Source: Cyanobium sp. WAJ14-Wanaka (GTDB lineage: Bacteria > Cyanobacteriota > Cyanobacteriia > PCC-6307 > Cyanobiaceae). From it: a stretch of 64,000 bases of DNA. Shown here one piece after another: positions 30,693-39,880 of the stretch. The number at the start of each line of letters is the position of its first letter. Position 1 is the first letter of the stretch. The notes beneath the pieces were generated by a model. That model worked only from the letters and a program-made list of their open reading frames with translations. It was not told where the DNA came from and did not search any database. Made by a program: the position numbers and the translations under genes. The stretch is from positions 124,001 to 188,000 of the forward strand of contig NZ_JAGQAZ010000002.1 of the NCBI RefSeq assembly GCF_024345375.1, given 5' to 3'.

Positions 30693-31850
30693 TCAAATTG
30701 ACTTCAACGAGTCCGTCTTGTCCTTAAAATCACTAAGCAGAAGCTGAAGATAGGTAACCTTTCTAAGTTTGATATTTGCCGTCAGCGACATCCCCACCTG
30801 CAACGGCAAGGATTGGCCTGATTTTAATTTGAGCCTCTGGGCATCCAAACGCACATTGACTGGGAAGCGGTATTGCTGCTTAAGTTGGTCAGGCGGAAGT
30901 GCATCAGAACCAATACTTTTTAAGACACCCGCCAAAGCACCAAAATCGCTGGAAGGGAAAGAATCAATGGTGATATCAACTAATTGGCCAACCCTTACAA
31001 AGCCAATCTTGTCGCTTGGTACCTCAACCTTGGCCTGCAATGCATCAAAGGGCACAATCTTCATCACTGGCTCACTACCCTGACCCACAAAGCCAGGCCC
31101 CGTGGGCTTTAGGTCAAAGACCAGGCCATCCACAGGAGAACGGATATCCTGATAGCGGTTGGCAACCCTGGACTCCACAAAACGACTAGATATTTCGGAT
31201 AGTCCTGACCTTAAGGCCTCAATCTGCTGATTCAAGATTGCTATCTGCCGCAGTCGATCTGCCTTGGCAGAGGCCAAGCGACCTCGATCCTCCTCAACCT
31301 TGCTACGTTGCTGCAAAACCTGCAGCTCAGCTGCAGCCCCCTGACGACTAAGAACAACTAAACGACTAAGAATCTTAGAATCCAGGGCCAATGCCTGCTC
31401 GGCAACCTTCTGTTCAGTGGTATTAACATCCAAATATCGTTGCAACTCAACAGATTTAAGAATTATCTCCTTGTTCTTAGATGCAATACTTTCAGCTAAA
31501 CGAACCTGCCGCTCTAAGCTCACATCATCGTCGAGCTTCAGCAGAATTTGACCACGCTTGACCCTTTGCCCCTCCTTGACAAGCATCTGCCGCAAGACTC
31601 CCCCCTGGGGCATTTGGACAGTTTTTACATCGCCAATGGGCTCTAGCTTACCTGGGGCAACTACCACCTCTTCGGTCTTAGCAAAAGACAACCAAAGCAA
31701 ACCAAATGCTGTCGTACCCATTAGCGACCAGATCAAAGTTCTAGAGAGGGAGGGTGACTGCTTAAGCAAGACTTTTTGGTGACTAGATGAAACACTCTTC
31801 TCCAACAAGTTTTGAGCAGATCCGAACCAAGAGAAAAACTTATTTTTCAT
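30693..31850 (-). CDS. HlyD-family membrane fusion (adaptor) protein of type I secretion system
   Basis: 385 residues. It bridges the inner-membrane ABC exporter to an outer-membrane TolC channel. One membrane helix is near residues 38-57 (LIWSLMGTTAFGLLWLSFA). The N-terminal biotinyl-lipoyl half is EEVVVAPGKLEPIG, the coiled-coil hairpin covers about 110-235, and the second lipoyl half is SPVDGLVFDLKPTGPGFVGQ. The C-terminal beta-barrel domain follows. Four bases downstream of the ABC gene, so one operon. No TolC gene lies in the window. Base composition is AT-richer than the neighbouring SNF2 cluster. Confidence 0.93.
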   Translation of the reverse strand: MKNKFFSWFGSAQNLLEKSVSSSHQKVLLKQSPSLSRTLIWSLMGTTAFGLLWLSFAKTEEVVVAPGKLEPIGDVKTVQMPQGGVLRQMLVKEGQRVKRGQILLKLDDDVSLERQVRLAESIASKNKEIILKSVELQRYLDVNTTEQKVAEQALALDSKILSRLVVLSRQGAAAELQVLQQRSKVEEDRGRLASAKADRLRQIAILNQQIEALRSGLSEISSRFVESRVANRYQDIRSPVDGLVFDLKPTGPGFVGQGSEPVMKIVPFDALQAKVEVPSDKIGFVRVGQLVDITIDSFPSSDFGALAGVLKSIGSDALPPDQLKQQYRFPVNVRLDAQRLKLKSGQSLPLQVGMSLTANIKLRKVTYLQLLLSDFKDKTDSLKSI

Positions 31851-31854
31851 GTTT

Positions 31855-34764
31855 CTAGGCTGCCTCCTGCTGCCGGTAAAGGGCGTAGTATCGACCCTTC
31901 AAATTTATCAATTCATCGTGGGTACCGGTTTCAACGATTGAACCCTGATCCATCATCACCAAAAGATCGGACTTTTGAATGGTTGATAGTCGATGGGTGA
32001 TAAAAAATACGGTAGTAGCATCAAGAGAGTCGATTAGATTAGAAAAAACTCGACGCTCCGTATCATAATCGAGGGCACTGGTGGCCTCATCTAACACCAA
32101 TAATCTCGGCTTTAGAAGCAGGGTCCGAGCCAAGGCTATGCGCTGCCGCTGGCCGCCAGATAATCCGGAACCCCTCTCCCCTACGTCACTACTATAACCA
32201 GATGGCATCTCCATAATAAAATCGTGGGCACAGGCAAGTTTGGCTGCAAAAACGATGTCATCGCTGCTGGCCTCTGGATCAGCAAGAGCTATATTATCGG
32301 CAACAGAGCCACTAAAGAGCAATGGCTCCTGGGGAACGATACCAATTTGGCGACGTAAGGAATAGAGCTCAACTTTGGCTATATCATTGCCATCAATTAA
32401 AATCTTTCCCCTGTCTGGGGCATATAGCCTGGAAAGCATTTTTGTCAGAGTGCTCTTGCCGCTGCCACTCTGGCCAACAACTCCTACAAAGGAACCAGAG
32501 GGTACCTCTAAGCTCACATCCCTGAGGACTGGTGGCTGAGAAGTGTTAAAGGAAAAACGAACTTGATCAAAAACAACAGCTCCACTAATTGGCGGCAAAG
32601 GAATCTTCTTCTTATCATTGTCATCCGACTCCTGGGGGGTATCCACCACATCTGCCAAACGCTCAAATGAGACCTTCAACTCCTGGATATTTTGCCAAAT
32701 ACCAGAAAGACGCAGCAAGGGCTGAGTCACATAACCTGAGATGATTCTAAAAGCAATAAGTTGACCCAGGCTCATCTCACCTTTCAAAACCAATGTTGCC
32801 CCAACCCAAAGAACCAGAAGCTGGGAGAGCTTCTGAAGCACCTGACTGGTTTCAGTGAGGGCTGTACCCGTAATAGTTTTTTCATAGGTACGGGAAATAT
32901 ATTTTGAATAAAAGTCTTGCCACTTCCAGCGGCTGATCATCTCTATGTTCTGGGATTTAACAGTCTGTATACCTGTTAAGACTTCAACCAAATGGCTCTG
33001 AGTTCGGGCATTTTCCTGGGCAGCCTCCCGATACTGACGCCTGAATAGAGGGGCGCCAAGCAGAGTTAGGCCAATTTGAATGGGCAACACTCCCAAGGCA
33101 ATAAGGGTAAGAAGCCAGCTATAGGCGACCATAACAATAATATAAATTACCGAAAGTGCAGCATCCAAAACAGTGCTTAGGGCTTGACCAGTGAGGAAGT
33201 TGCGAATTTTTTCTAACTCAGCAATGCGAGTTCCCAATTCACCAACAGGTCGCCTATCAAAATAATTAAGTGGCAGGCGCAAAAGATGGTCAATTACTTC
33301 AGCACCCAATCGCATGTCAATGCGATTACTGGTTTCAGTAAAAAGAAAAGTGCGAAGTGCACCAAGCACTCCCTCCATCAGCGTCACCACAACCAAGGCG
33401 AATCCCAAAACCTGCAATGTATCCAGACTTCTCTGGGTAATCACCTTGTCGATAATCACCTGAATCAGCAGGGGAGCAGCCAGGCCAAATAGCTGGACCA
33501 CAAAGGATGCCAGCAATACCTGCACAAGAACGCCCCGATAGCGCTTAATCGCAGGCAAAAACCAACTGGGCCCAAACCGCTTTTCAGGGGTTTGAATTGT
33601 GCGCTCGAGCATCAAAAACTCAATACCATCCGGGAAATGCTCGGCAATTTGGGCTGGCGCTATTTGCAACAACCCATCCCTGGGGGAGGCAAGCTCGATT
33701 CCGGCAGCATTGCTTTTACGCAGTAGGGCGAAGCCACCCTTCCAGGGAAGTAAAGCAGGTGTTTGCAATCTGGTTCCCATGGAGGCATCAACAGATGCCC
33801 CGCTGACATGCAAACCCAACATGGCCGCAAGATTTCCGCATAGTTGGAGATCAGGTGTCTGACCGCGGCGCAAAACATCCCTCAGAACCTTTTCTACGGA
33901 ATCCTTACGAAACGGCAGATCCAATTCTGTGGCAAGCATCTGGAAACATGCCAAGGTTTCGGCAATGGGTCCCTCTCCTTGGATTAAGCGGAATTGCCTT
34001 TCCCCACCAACTCCTAAATCCAGACCAGTTGCCAGCGGCTGCTCAGAAATCAGACGGGGATCAGAAAGAGTTTGTTTAACTATTTCCCCATGGGCATCGG
34101 CAGTAAAAAATCCAGCGGGTACGGCAATCAACCTGGCAGGCAGGGGGGGCCTGGCAATTGGCAAGCCCAGATCGGGATCTAACTGGGCTCCATAGGCATG
34201 CCCTAGCAAATTGCAACTAGCTGCATAAATATGTTGCTCAGAATCAACTGCGCTTAGATCGCCATCTATCAAGACCGCCCGATGCCGTACGCGCTCAACA
34301 AGCTTTACCACTGATTGGCCAGACTGGTTATTCTGCTCCAGAATTGTCTGGATTAAACAGGCAATTTCAGCAGGAAAGATTTCGCCGCAAGCAGAACGCC
34401 AGAATCCCAAATTGGCAATTAACTTAATCGCAATATGGTCCGGAATAGCTGCTGCCAATACAGATTCGGCGGCACTCACCTCCTCACAGCCACCAGCTCT
34501 CAGCAATGAGGCGATTCCAACCCAGTCTCCTGGTCTGAGCCGATCAATTGTGATCCATCGTTCTTGATCATTTACCAAAAGCCTCGCCGATCCCTCTAAT
34601 AGAAGGAGCAGCTGTGCTGGAATTTGGCCAGACAGGCTTAGGGAATCACCAACGTTAAAACGTACTAACTCGATGGCCGAAAAAAGTTCGTTACGCAGTG
34701 GCTCTGCTAAAGCAGCAAAGCCAGGATTTTCCAATACGGATTTGGGAAGCTGCTGCTGGTTCAT
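31855..34764 (-). CDS. HetC-like ABC exporter: cNMP-binding + degenerate C39-like + ABC transporter
   Basis: 969 residues. Order: cyclic-nucleotide-binding domain (about 10-130), linker, C39-peptidase-like domain (about 280-400), six-helix ABC membrane domain (about 420-700) and ATPase with Walker A VGQSGSGKST, signature SGLSGGQRQR, Walker B LLVLDEATSAL and the H-loop FITHR. In the peptidase-like domain the position of the catalytic Cys (DCGPAC in active C39) reads AETLACF, and the usual His region is PWKGGFALL. It is therefore probably an inactive substrate-binding domain like that of HlyB. The layout matches HetC of heterocyst-forming cyanobacteria. The substrate is unknown. Confidence 0.92.
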   Translation of the reverse strand: MNQQQLPKSVLENPGFAALAEPLRNELFSAIELVRFNVGDSLSLSGQIPAQLLLLLEGSARLLVNDQERWITIDRLRPGDWVGIASLLRAGGCEEVSAAESVLAAAIPDHIAIKLIANLGFWRSACGEIFPAEIACLIQTILEQNNQSGQSVVKLVERVRHRAVLIDGDLSAVDSEQHIYAASCNLLGHAYGAQLDPDLGLPIARPPLPARLIAVPAGFFTADAHGEIVKQTLSDPRLISEQPLATGLDLGVGGERQFRLIQGEGPIAETLACFQMLATELDLPFRKDSVEKVLRDVLRRGQTPDLQLCGNLAAMLGLHVSGASVDASMGTRLQTPALLPWKGGFALLRKSNAAGIELASPRDGLLQIAPAQIAEHFPDGIEFLMLERTIQTPEKRFGPSWFLPAIKRYRGVLVQVLLASFVVQLFGLAAPLLIQVIIDKVITQRSLDTLQVLGFALVVVTLMEGVLGALRTFLFTETSNRIDMRLGAEVIDHLLRLPLNYFDRRPVGELGTRIAELEKIRNFLTGQALSTVLDAALSVIYIIVMVAYSWLLTLIALGVLPIQIGLTLLGAPLFRRQYREAAQENARTQSHLVEVLTGIQTVKSQNIEMISRWKWQDFYSKYISRTYEKTITGTALTETSQVLQKLSQLLVLWVGATLVLKGEMSLGQLIAFRIISGYVTQPLLRLSGIWQNIQELKVSFERLADVVDTPQESDDNDKKKIPLPPISGAVVFDQVRFSFNTSQPPVLRDVSLEVPSGSFVGVVGQSGSGKSTLTKMLSRLYAPDRGKILIDGNDIAKVELYSLRRQIGIVPQEPLLFSGSVADNIALADPEASSDDIVFAAKLACAHDFIMEMPSGYSSDVGERGSGLSGGQRQRIALARTLLLKPRLLVLDEATSALDYDTERRVFSNLIDSLDATTVFFITHRLSTIQKSDLLVMMDQGSIVETGTHDELINLKGRYYALYRQQEAA

Positions 34765-35513
34765 GACTTGCTCAGCTGTAGGTCTGTAGCCAAGGCCGAC
34801 GCTTCCCTAGCCACTTCAGCCTTAATCCACTCCTCCATCAATTCCTCTGCCATGGCTTGCCGCATGGGACTATCCAATTGGGCGGGCTGGAGAGATTCCA
34901 AGCGAGCCACTAGCCACCAATCCTCGATTTTAAAGGGCTCCAGCAGCACTCCAGGCCTGGTTATGCGCAAACGCTCAGCAAGATTGGGGTGGGCCTGGTT
35001 CAGGGGAACGGGTCCCACGATTCCCCTGGTCTGACGCTCCGGGCCTTCACTAAATTCTGCCGCCAACACAGCAAAATCAGCCTCACCAGCTGAAATCTGC
35101 AGATAGAGCTCCCTTGCCATGCCCCTATCATTCAACCTAATTAGACTATAAACCACCCTATCAAGTGAGTTTTTCCTGTCTAGGAAGCGTGCCTCAACCT
35201 TAGGCTCAAAATGCACATCGCAATATTTACGAACGCGTATCGGGCGTTCTGCCCAGAACTGGAGATCCGCCAAGGTAATCAAGTTTGCTTGGCAAAATGA
35301 ATCAAGGGCAGCCTGATCGGCAAGTTGCTGTTGGGAAGCAAAATTTTGTAGGGCACTTTCTGATTCAGCTGAATCCAGCTCAACAGACGCCATGGCCCGA
35401 TTCAAGACACTGGCTCGCAGGGCCGGAAGGTGGAGCTGATTTCTTGCAAGCCACAGCCAGTGGGCTGGATTGAAACAAGATTTTAATTCAGGCGGCGAAC
35501 TCAATTCAGGCAC
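34761..35513 (-). CDS. PpiC-type (parvulin) peptidylprolyl isomerase of the exporter operon
   Basis: 250 residues. The N-terminal SurA-like helical part (about 15-120) is followed by a parvulin-like domain (about 130-215) with AVLAAEFSEGPERQTRGIVG and WWLVARLESLQPAQL. No signal peptide is visible, so it probably acts in the cytoplasm, perhaps on the secreted protein before export (inference). Its stop overlaps the ABC start as ATGA, so it is the first gene of a three-gene transport operon. The Asp/His active-site pattern of parvulin is not obvious to me. Confidence 0.85.
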   Translation of the reverse strand: MPELSSPPELKSCFNPAHWLWLARNQLHLPALRASVLNRAMASVELDSAESESALQNFASQQQLADQAALDSFCQANLITLADLQFWAERPIRVRKYCDVHFEPKVEARFLDRKNSLDRVVYSLIRLNDRGMARELYLQISAGEADFAVLAAEFSEGPERQTRGIVGPVPLNQAHPNLAERLRITRPGVLLEPFKIEDWWLVARLESLQPAQLDSPMRQAMAEELMEEWIKAEVAREASALATDLQLSKS

Positions 35514-35759
35514 AGGGATTAAAACGGGCGGGGAATTTCCGCTTCAGCCAGGAACACATGCGAATTGTAAGGGCAGCTCAAGGCCCGGCCATGCATGATT
35601 CAGAAAGTCCTTCGGTTCCCACCCCATCCAAGTGGTGCCAACCGAACTAGGCCGTAGGCGCCGTACCAAAAGGGTCGGTTCTCGCCCTTCAGTTGGCAAA
35701 GAGATGGCAGCACATTGGCGTTGCGGGTGACTCCCGCATCCCCAATAGGAGCCTTCACC
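35514..35759. other. Intergenic region between ppiC and hsp20
   Basis: 246 bp between two divergent genes. Only short frames without family features are seen, for example an 81-codon reverse frame at 35600-35845 that overlaps hsp20. It should hold both promoters, but I see no clear -35/-10 pair. A 6-bp hairpin lies directly before the hsp20 ribosome site. Confidence 0.5.
35722..35738 (+). promoter_or_regulatory. Hairpin just upstream of hsp20 ribosome-binding site
   Basis: TGCGGG, loop TGACT, CCCGCA form a 6-bp stem; AGGAG follows at 35748-35752, 8 bp before the ATG. Small heat-shock genes in cyanobacteria (Synechocystis hsp17) have RNA thermometers in this position. A thermometer here is only a possibility, since the stem itself does not cover the AGGAG. 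Confidence 0.35.
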
Positions 35760-36170
35760 ATGCTTACCCTTCGCGAAAAAAATCTATTCGACACAGGCCT
35801 TCTAGATAGGAGCCTGTTTAAGCAACTCGAACAACAACTGCACACCGCTGAGCGGGTGCCCGCCGCTGAAGTGATCGAGAGCGATGCCTGCTACACGATC
35901 TCCCTGGAGCTTCCGGGCGTCGACAAAACCAGCATCGACGTCAAAGCCACCGACCGCTCCCTGGTAATCAGCGCCGAACGGAAGCAACCTGAAAACGGCA
36001 ATGCCCCACTAATTAGTGAGTTCCGTTACGGCACTTGGAGCCGCAGCTTCCGCTTCCCCAATGGCATTGAACGCGAAGCCCTAGAGGCCTCCTACCAAGG
36101 CGGCCTGCTCACCGTGGTGGCCCCCAAGGCCCAAACCCTCACCACGGTTCAGGTGAAAGTGGAGATCTGA
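35760..36170 (+). CDS. Small heat-shock protein, Hsp20 family
   Basis: ATP-independent chaperone that holds unfolding proteins. ATG 35760, with AGGAG upstream, gives 136 residues starting MLTLREKNLFDTGLLD. The alpha-crystallin domain spans about 35-130: ESDACYTISLELPGVDKTSIDV, RSLVISAERK and SFRFPNGIEREALEASYQGGLLTVV (in parts). The usual C-terminal I-x-I/V anchor may be the final VKVEI. It ends before a strong terminator at 36217. Confidence 0.95.
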   Translation: MLTLREKNLFDTGLLDRSLFKQLEQQLHTAERVPAAEVIESDACYTISLELPGVDKTSIDVKATDRSLVISAERKQPENGNAPLISEFRYGTWSRSFRFPNGIEREALEASYQGGLLTVVAPKAQTLTTVQVKVEI

Positions 36171-36216
36171 CGGCCCAACCCAAGCGCAACTGCACCACTG
36201 AGACACGAGAGTTTCG

Positions 36217-36244
36217 GCCCGGCCCCACAAGCCGGGCTTTTTTT
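36217..36244 (+). terminator. Terminator of hsp20
   Basis: GCCCGGC, loop CCCACAA, GCCGGGC, then eight T. Perfect 7-bp stem, 46 bp after the hsp20 stop. Confidence 0.9.
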
Positions 36245-36300
36245 GTGCCCAAATTGGCCCAGGGGCCTGACTACAGTTGGGTTCTTTGTTGTGGGTGTCC

Positions 36301-38040
36301 ATGGTTGTCGCCAGCCCCAGCACCACGCGCCTCAGCGTTCAGGCGGAGGCCATCGGGCCCGATACCACCACCCTGCGCTCCCTTGACTGGGACCGCAGCC
36401 GCTTTGACATTGAATTTGGCCTGCGCAACGGCACCACCTACAACGCTTTTCTGGTGCGGGGTGCAAAGACAGCCCTGATCGACAGCAGCCATCTGAAGTT
36501 TGAGCAACTGTGGCTGCCGTTACTGGAGGGGCAGATCGATCCCCAAAAGATTGATTTTCTGATTGTTTCCCACACGGAGCCCGACCACTCCGGCCTGATT
36601 GGCCACCTGCTCGAGCGCAACCCGGCGATCGAAATCGTCGGCTCCAAGGTGGCCATTGCCTACCTGGCCGACCAGGTACATCGCCCCTTCCAGTCCAGGG
36701 CCGTCAAGAGTGGCGAGGAACTGGATCTGGGCGTTAATCCGGATAGCGGTATCCAGCACCGCTTTGAATTTCTCAGTGCCCCCAACCTGCACTGGCCCGA
36801 CACGATCTTTTCCTTCGACCACGGCACCGGCATCCTCTACACCTGCGATGCCTTTGGCCTGCACTACTGCAGCGAGGCCATCTTCGACACCGATCCCGGT
36901 GCGATCGCCCCCGACTTTCGCTTCTACTACGACTGCCTGATGGGTCCCAACGCCCGCAGTGTGTTGCAGGCCCTCAAGCGCATGGATGGGCTGCCCCCCA
37001 TCACCACCATCGCCGTGGGCCATGGGCCCCTTTTGCGCCACCACCTCGAGCTCTGGGTCAACGACTACCGCGACTGGAGCAGCTCCCGCAGCAGCTCCGA
37101 AACCTATGCGGCAATTTGCTATCTGAGCCAATACGGCTTCTGCGATCGGCTTAGCCAGGCGATTGCCCGGGGGGTCGGCAAGGCCGGCGCAGATGTGCAA
37201 TTGGTGGACCTGCGGGCCACTGATCCCCAGGAGCTAAGTGCCCTGATCGGCGAAGCCCAGGCCGTGGTGGTGCCCACCTGGCCGGCAGAGCCCGAGGCCG
37301 AGCTCCAGGCCTCAATCGGCATCCTGCTCGCATCGCTTAAGGCGAAGCAATGGGTGGCCTCCTACGACGCCTTTGGCGGCAATGATGAACCCATAGACAG
37401 CTTGGCCAGCCAACTGCGCAGCCTGGGCCAAAAGGAAGCCTTCGACCCCCTACGCATTCGCCAGGTGCCCGACGGCAACGATTACCAGCGCTGCGAAGAA
37501 GCCGGCACCGACCTGGGCCAACTGCTCACCAAGGCAAAAACAATTGCGGCCATGAAGGCCCTCGACGGCGATCTCGACAGGGCCCTAGGTCGCCTCAGCG
37601 GGGGGCTTTACGTGGTGACGGCCCAGCAGGAAGGGCGCTCTTCGGCCATGGTTGCCAGTTGGGTGAGCCAGGCCAGCTTTGATCCCCCTGGCATCACCGT
37701 GGCCGTAGCCAAGGATCGAGCCATCGAAGCCCTGATGCAGGTGGACGACCGCTTCGTGCTCAACATCCTTCGCAACGACAACCACCAAGACCTGCTACGC
37801 CATTTCCTCAAGCGCTTCCCCCCTGGCGCCGACCGCTTTGCCGGGGTGAGCACCCTCGAGGGCGCCGCCCAAGGGGGTCCCGTGCTGGGAGATGCCCTGG
37901 CCTTTTTGGGTTGCAGGGTTGTCCAACGGATGGAGGGCCCAGACCACTGGATCATTTATGCCGCCGTGGAGGAGGGCAACGTCTCTGATACCGAGGCAGC
38001 CACTGCCGTGCACCACCGCAAGGTGGGCAACCACTACTGA
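36301..38040 (+). CDS. flv3: Flavodiiron protein, Flv3-type (canonical diiron site)
   Basis: Reduces O2 to water using electrons from photosystem I, without reactive oxygen release, as an Flv1/Flv3 pair. 579 residues. Metallo-beta-lactamase domain (about 30-260) with the intact first ligand set H91, E93, D95 and H96 in SHTEPDHSGL, then YTCDAFGLH and VGHGPLL. A flavodoxin domain covers about 265-410, and the C-terminal flavin-reductase domain found only in photosynthetic forms covers about 425-579 (MVASWVSQASFDPPGI). Followed 4 bp later by the paralogue. Confidence 0.93.
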   Translation: MVVASPSTTRLSVQAEAIGPDTTTLRSLDWDRSRFDIEFGLRNGTTYNAFLVRGAKTALIDSSHLKFEQLWLPLLEGQIDPQKIDFLIVSHTEPDHSGLIGHLLERNPAIEIVGSKVAIAYLADQVHRPFQSRAVKSGEELDLGVNPDSGIQHRFEFLSAPNLHWPDTIFSFDHGTGILYTCDAFGLHYCSEAIFDTDPGAIAPDFRFYYDCLMGPNARSVLQALKRMDGLPPITTIAVGHGPLLRHHLELWVNDYRDWSSSRSSSETYAAICYLSQYGFCDRLSQAIARGVGKAGADVQLVDLRATDPQELSALIGEAQAVVVPTWPAEPEAELQASIGILLASLKAKQWVASYDAFGGNDEPIDSLASQLRSLGQKEAFDPLRIRQVPDGNDYQRCEEAGTDLGQLLTKAKTIAAMKALDGDLDRALGRLSGGLYVVTAQQEGRSSAMVASWVSQASFDPPGITVAVAKDRAIEALMQVDDRFVLNILRNDNHQDLLRHFLKRFPPGADRFAGVSTLEGAAQGGPVLGDALAFLGCRVVQRMEGPDHWIIYAAVEEGNVSDTEAATAVHHRKVGNHY

Positions 38041-38044
38041 GCCC

Positions 38045-39868
38045 ATGCAAGCGATCAGCAAAGAACGGCGGGTGATTGTGCTGCCGATTGAGGCGGGGCT
38101 GCTCTGCCTTAGGGGACTAAGCCCCAACCGCCTGCGCTTTGAGGTGGAGTACGGCCTTGAGCGGGGCACCAGCGCCAACAGCTTCCTATTTGGCGCCGGC
38201 AACACCAGCGCCGGACAGCCGGTACCACCGGTATTGCTCTTTCCACCAGGAGAATCCTTCGCCGCCCCCTTCCTCGAGCAGCTCAAAAAGCTGGTGCCCC
38301 AAGGGGCAGCCCTGAAGGTGGTGGTGGGCCATGTGAACCCCAACCGGGTGTCGATGCTGCGGCAGCTGGCCGCCCACTGGCCCGAACTGATGCTGGTGGC
38401 CTCCAACACGGGCGCCAAGCTGATTGGCGAACTGTGGGACCAGCTCAAACCCGCACCAGCTGGCGGCGATCAAGCGGAAATGGCAATTCCACTCCTACCC
38501 AAGATCGACATTGTCAAGCAGGAGGTGAGCCGGACCCTGGCCGATGGCCATCGGCTCACCCTGCTGCCCACCCCCACGCCCCGCTGGCCGGGAGGTCTGA
38601 TTGCCTTTGAAGAAGCCACCGGCCTATTGATGAGCGGCAAGTTCTTCGCCGCCCATCTATGCACCGAGGCCTTTGCTGAACCCACCGCCAGCAGCACGGA
38701 AGAAGATCGCCGCTACTTCTTCGATTGCCTGATGGCTCCAATGGCCCGCCAGGTGGAGACCGTGGTGGAGCGCCTCGAGACCCTGGACATCCGCACCATC
38801 GCACCAGGCCATGGCCCCGCCATTGCCAGCAGTTGGCGCAGCCTGCTCAACGACTACCGCCGCTGGGGCGAAGCCCAGGAACGCTCGAACCTAGCGGTGG
38901 CCCTGTTGTTCGCCAGCGCCTACGGCAACACGGCCGCCATTGCCGATGCCCTGGCCCAGGGGGTTTCACGCACCGGGGTGCGGGTGGAGAGCATCAATTG
39001 CGAGTTCAGCCCGCCGGAGCAGCTCCTTGCTGCAATCCGCAATTGCGACGCCATCCTGATCGGCTCCCCCACCCTGGGGGGCCATGCCCCCACGCCGATC
39101 GTCTCGGCCCTAGGCACCGTGCTGGCTGAAGGCGATCGCCAAAAGCCCGTGGGCGTCTTTGGCAGCTTTGGCTGGAGTGGAGAAGCCCTGGATCTTCTAG
39201 AAAACAAGCTGCGCGATGGCGGCTTCCGCTTTGGCTTTGAGCCGATCAAGGTGAAGTTCAGTCCGGATGCGGCCAGGATCAAGAGCATCGAGGAAACCGG
39301 CACGGCCCTGGGCCGCAGCCTGCTGGCAAACCAGCGCAAAAAGGAGCGCCGCAGCGCCGCTGGTGGCCTGAGTGAAAGCCGCAGCAATCCAGCCATCCAA
39401 GCCCTGGGCCGAATAGTCGGCTCCTTGTGCGTGCTCACGACCTGCAAGGGAACAGCAGACTCCAAACTCAGCGGTGCGATGGTGGCGAGCTGGGTAAGCC
39501 AGGCCAGCTTTTCGCCCCCGGGGCTAACCGTGGCCGTCGCCAAGGACCGGGCCGTGGAAATGCTTTTGCACATTGGCGATTGCTTCACCCTCAACGTGCT
39601 GGCCGCGGGCAAAGAGAGCGGACCGATGAAGCAATTTCTGCAGCCCTTCAGCCCTGGCGCCGATCGCTTCGCCGGCCTTGAAATGGCCACAACCCCGGCG
39701 GGCCAGCCGATCCTGCCGGAGGGATTGGCCTGGCTGGAGTGCACCGTGAAGCAACGGATGGAATGCGGCGACCACTGGCTGCTCTACGCCCAGGTAGGAG
39801 CTGGCGGGGTCCTGGATCCAGGCGGCACCACGGCAGTGCACCAACGCCGCAGCGGCGCCAACTACTAA
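38045..39868 (+). CDS. flv1: Flavodiiron protein, Flv1-type (altered diiron ligands)
   Basis: 607 residues, paralogue and presumed partner of the upstream protein. At the site of the canonical H-x-E-x-D-H this one reads GHVNPNRVS, so Glu, Asp and the second His are replaced by Asn, Asn and Arg. Flv1/Flv2-type subunits of oxygenic phototrophs are known to lack a canonical site. The flavodoxin domain (SNLAVALLFASAYGNTAAIA) and the flavin-reductase domain (MVASWVSQASFSPPG) are intact. Start chosen at ATG 38045, 4 bp after flv3, implying one transcript. Confidence 0.92.
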   Translation: MQAISKERRVIVLPIEAGLLCLRGLSPNRLRFEVEYGLERGTSANSFLFGAGNTSAGQPVPPVLLFPPGESFAAPFLEQLKKLVPQGAALKVVVGHVNPNRVSMLRQLAAHWPELMLVASNTGAKLIGELWDQLKPAPAGGDQAEMAIPLLPKIDIVKQEVSRTLADGHRLTLLPTPTPRWPGGLIAFEEATGLLMSGKFFAAHLCTEAFAEPTASSTEEDRRYFFDCLMAPMARQVETVVERLETLDIRTIAPGHGPAIASSWRSLLNDYRRWGEAQERSNLAVALLFASAYGNTAAIADALAQGVSRTGVRVESINCEFSPPEQLLAAIRNCDAILIGSPTLGGHAPTPIVSALGTVLAEGDRQKPVGVFGSFGWSGEALDLLENKLRDGGFRFGFEPIKVKFSPDAARIKSIEETGTALGRSLLANQRKKERRSAAGGLSESRSNPAIQALGRIVGSLCVLTTCKGTADSKLSGAMVASWVSQASFSPPGLTVAVAKDRAVEMLLHIGDCFTLNVLAAGKESGPMKQFLQPFSPGADRFAGLEMATTPAGQPILPEGLAWLECTVKQRMECGDHWLLYAQVGAGGVLDPGGTTAVHQRRSGANY

Positions 39869-39880
39869 TACCCCCCGGGC

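Noticed and set aside
35600-35845. 81-codon reverse frame as a possible exporter precursor peptide
   Set aside because: It starts inside hsp20 on the opposite strand, lacks a Gly-Gly leader or family traits, and its Cys-rich start is an hsp20 shadow.
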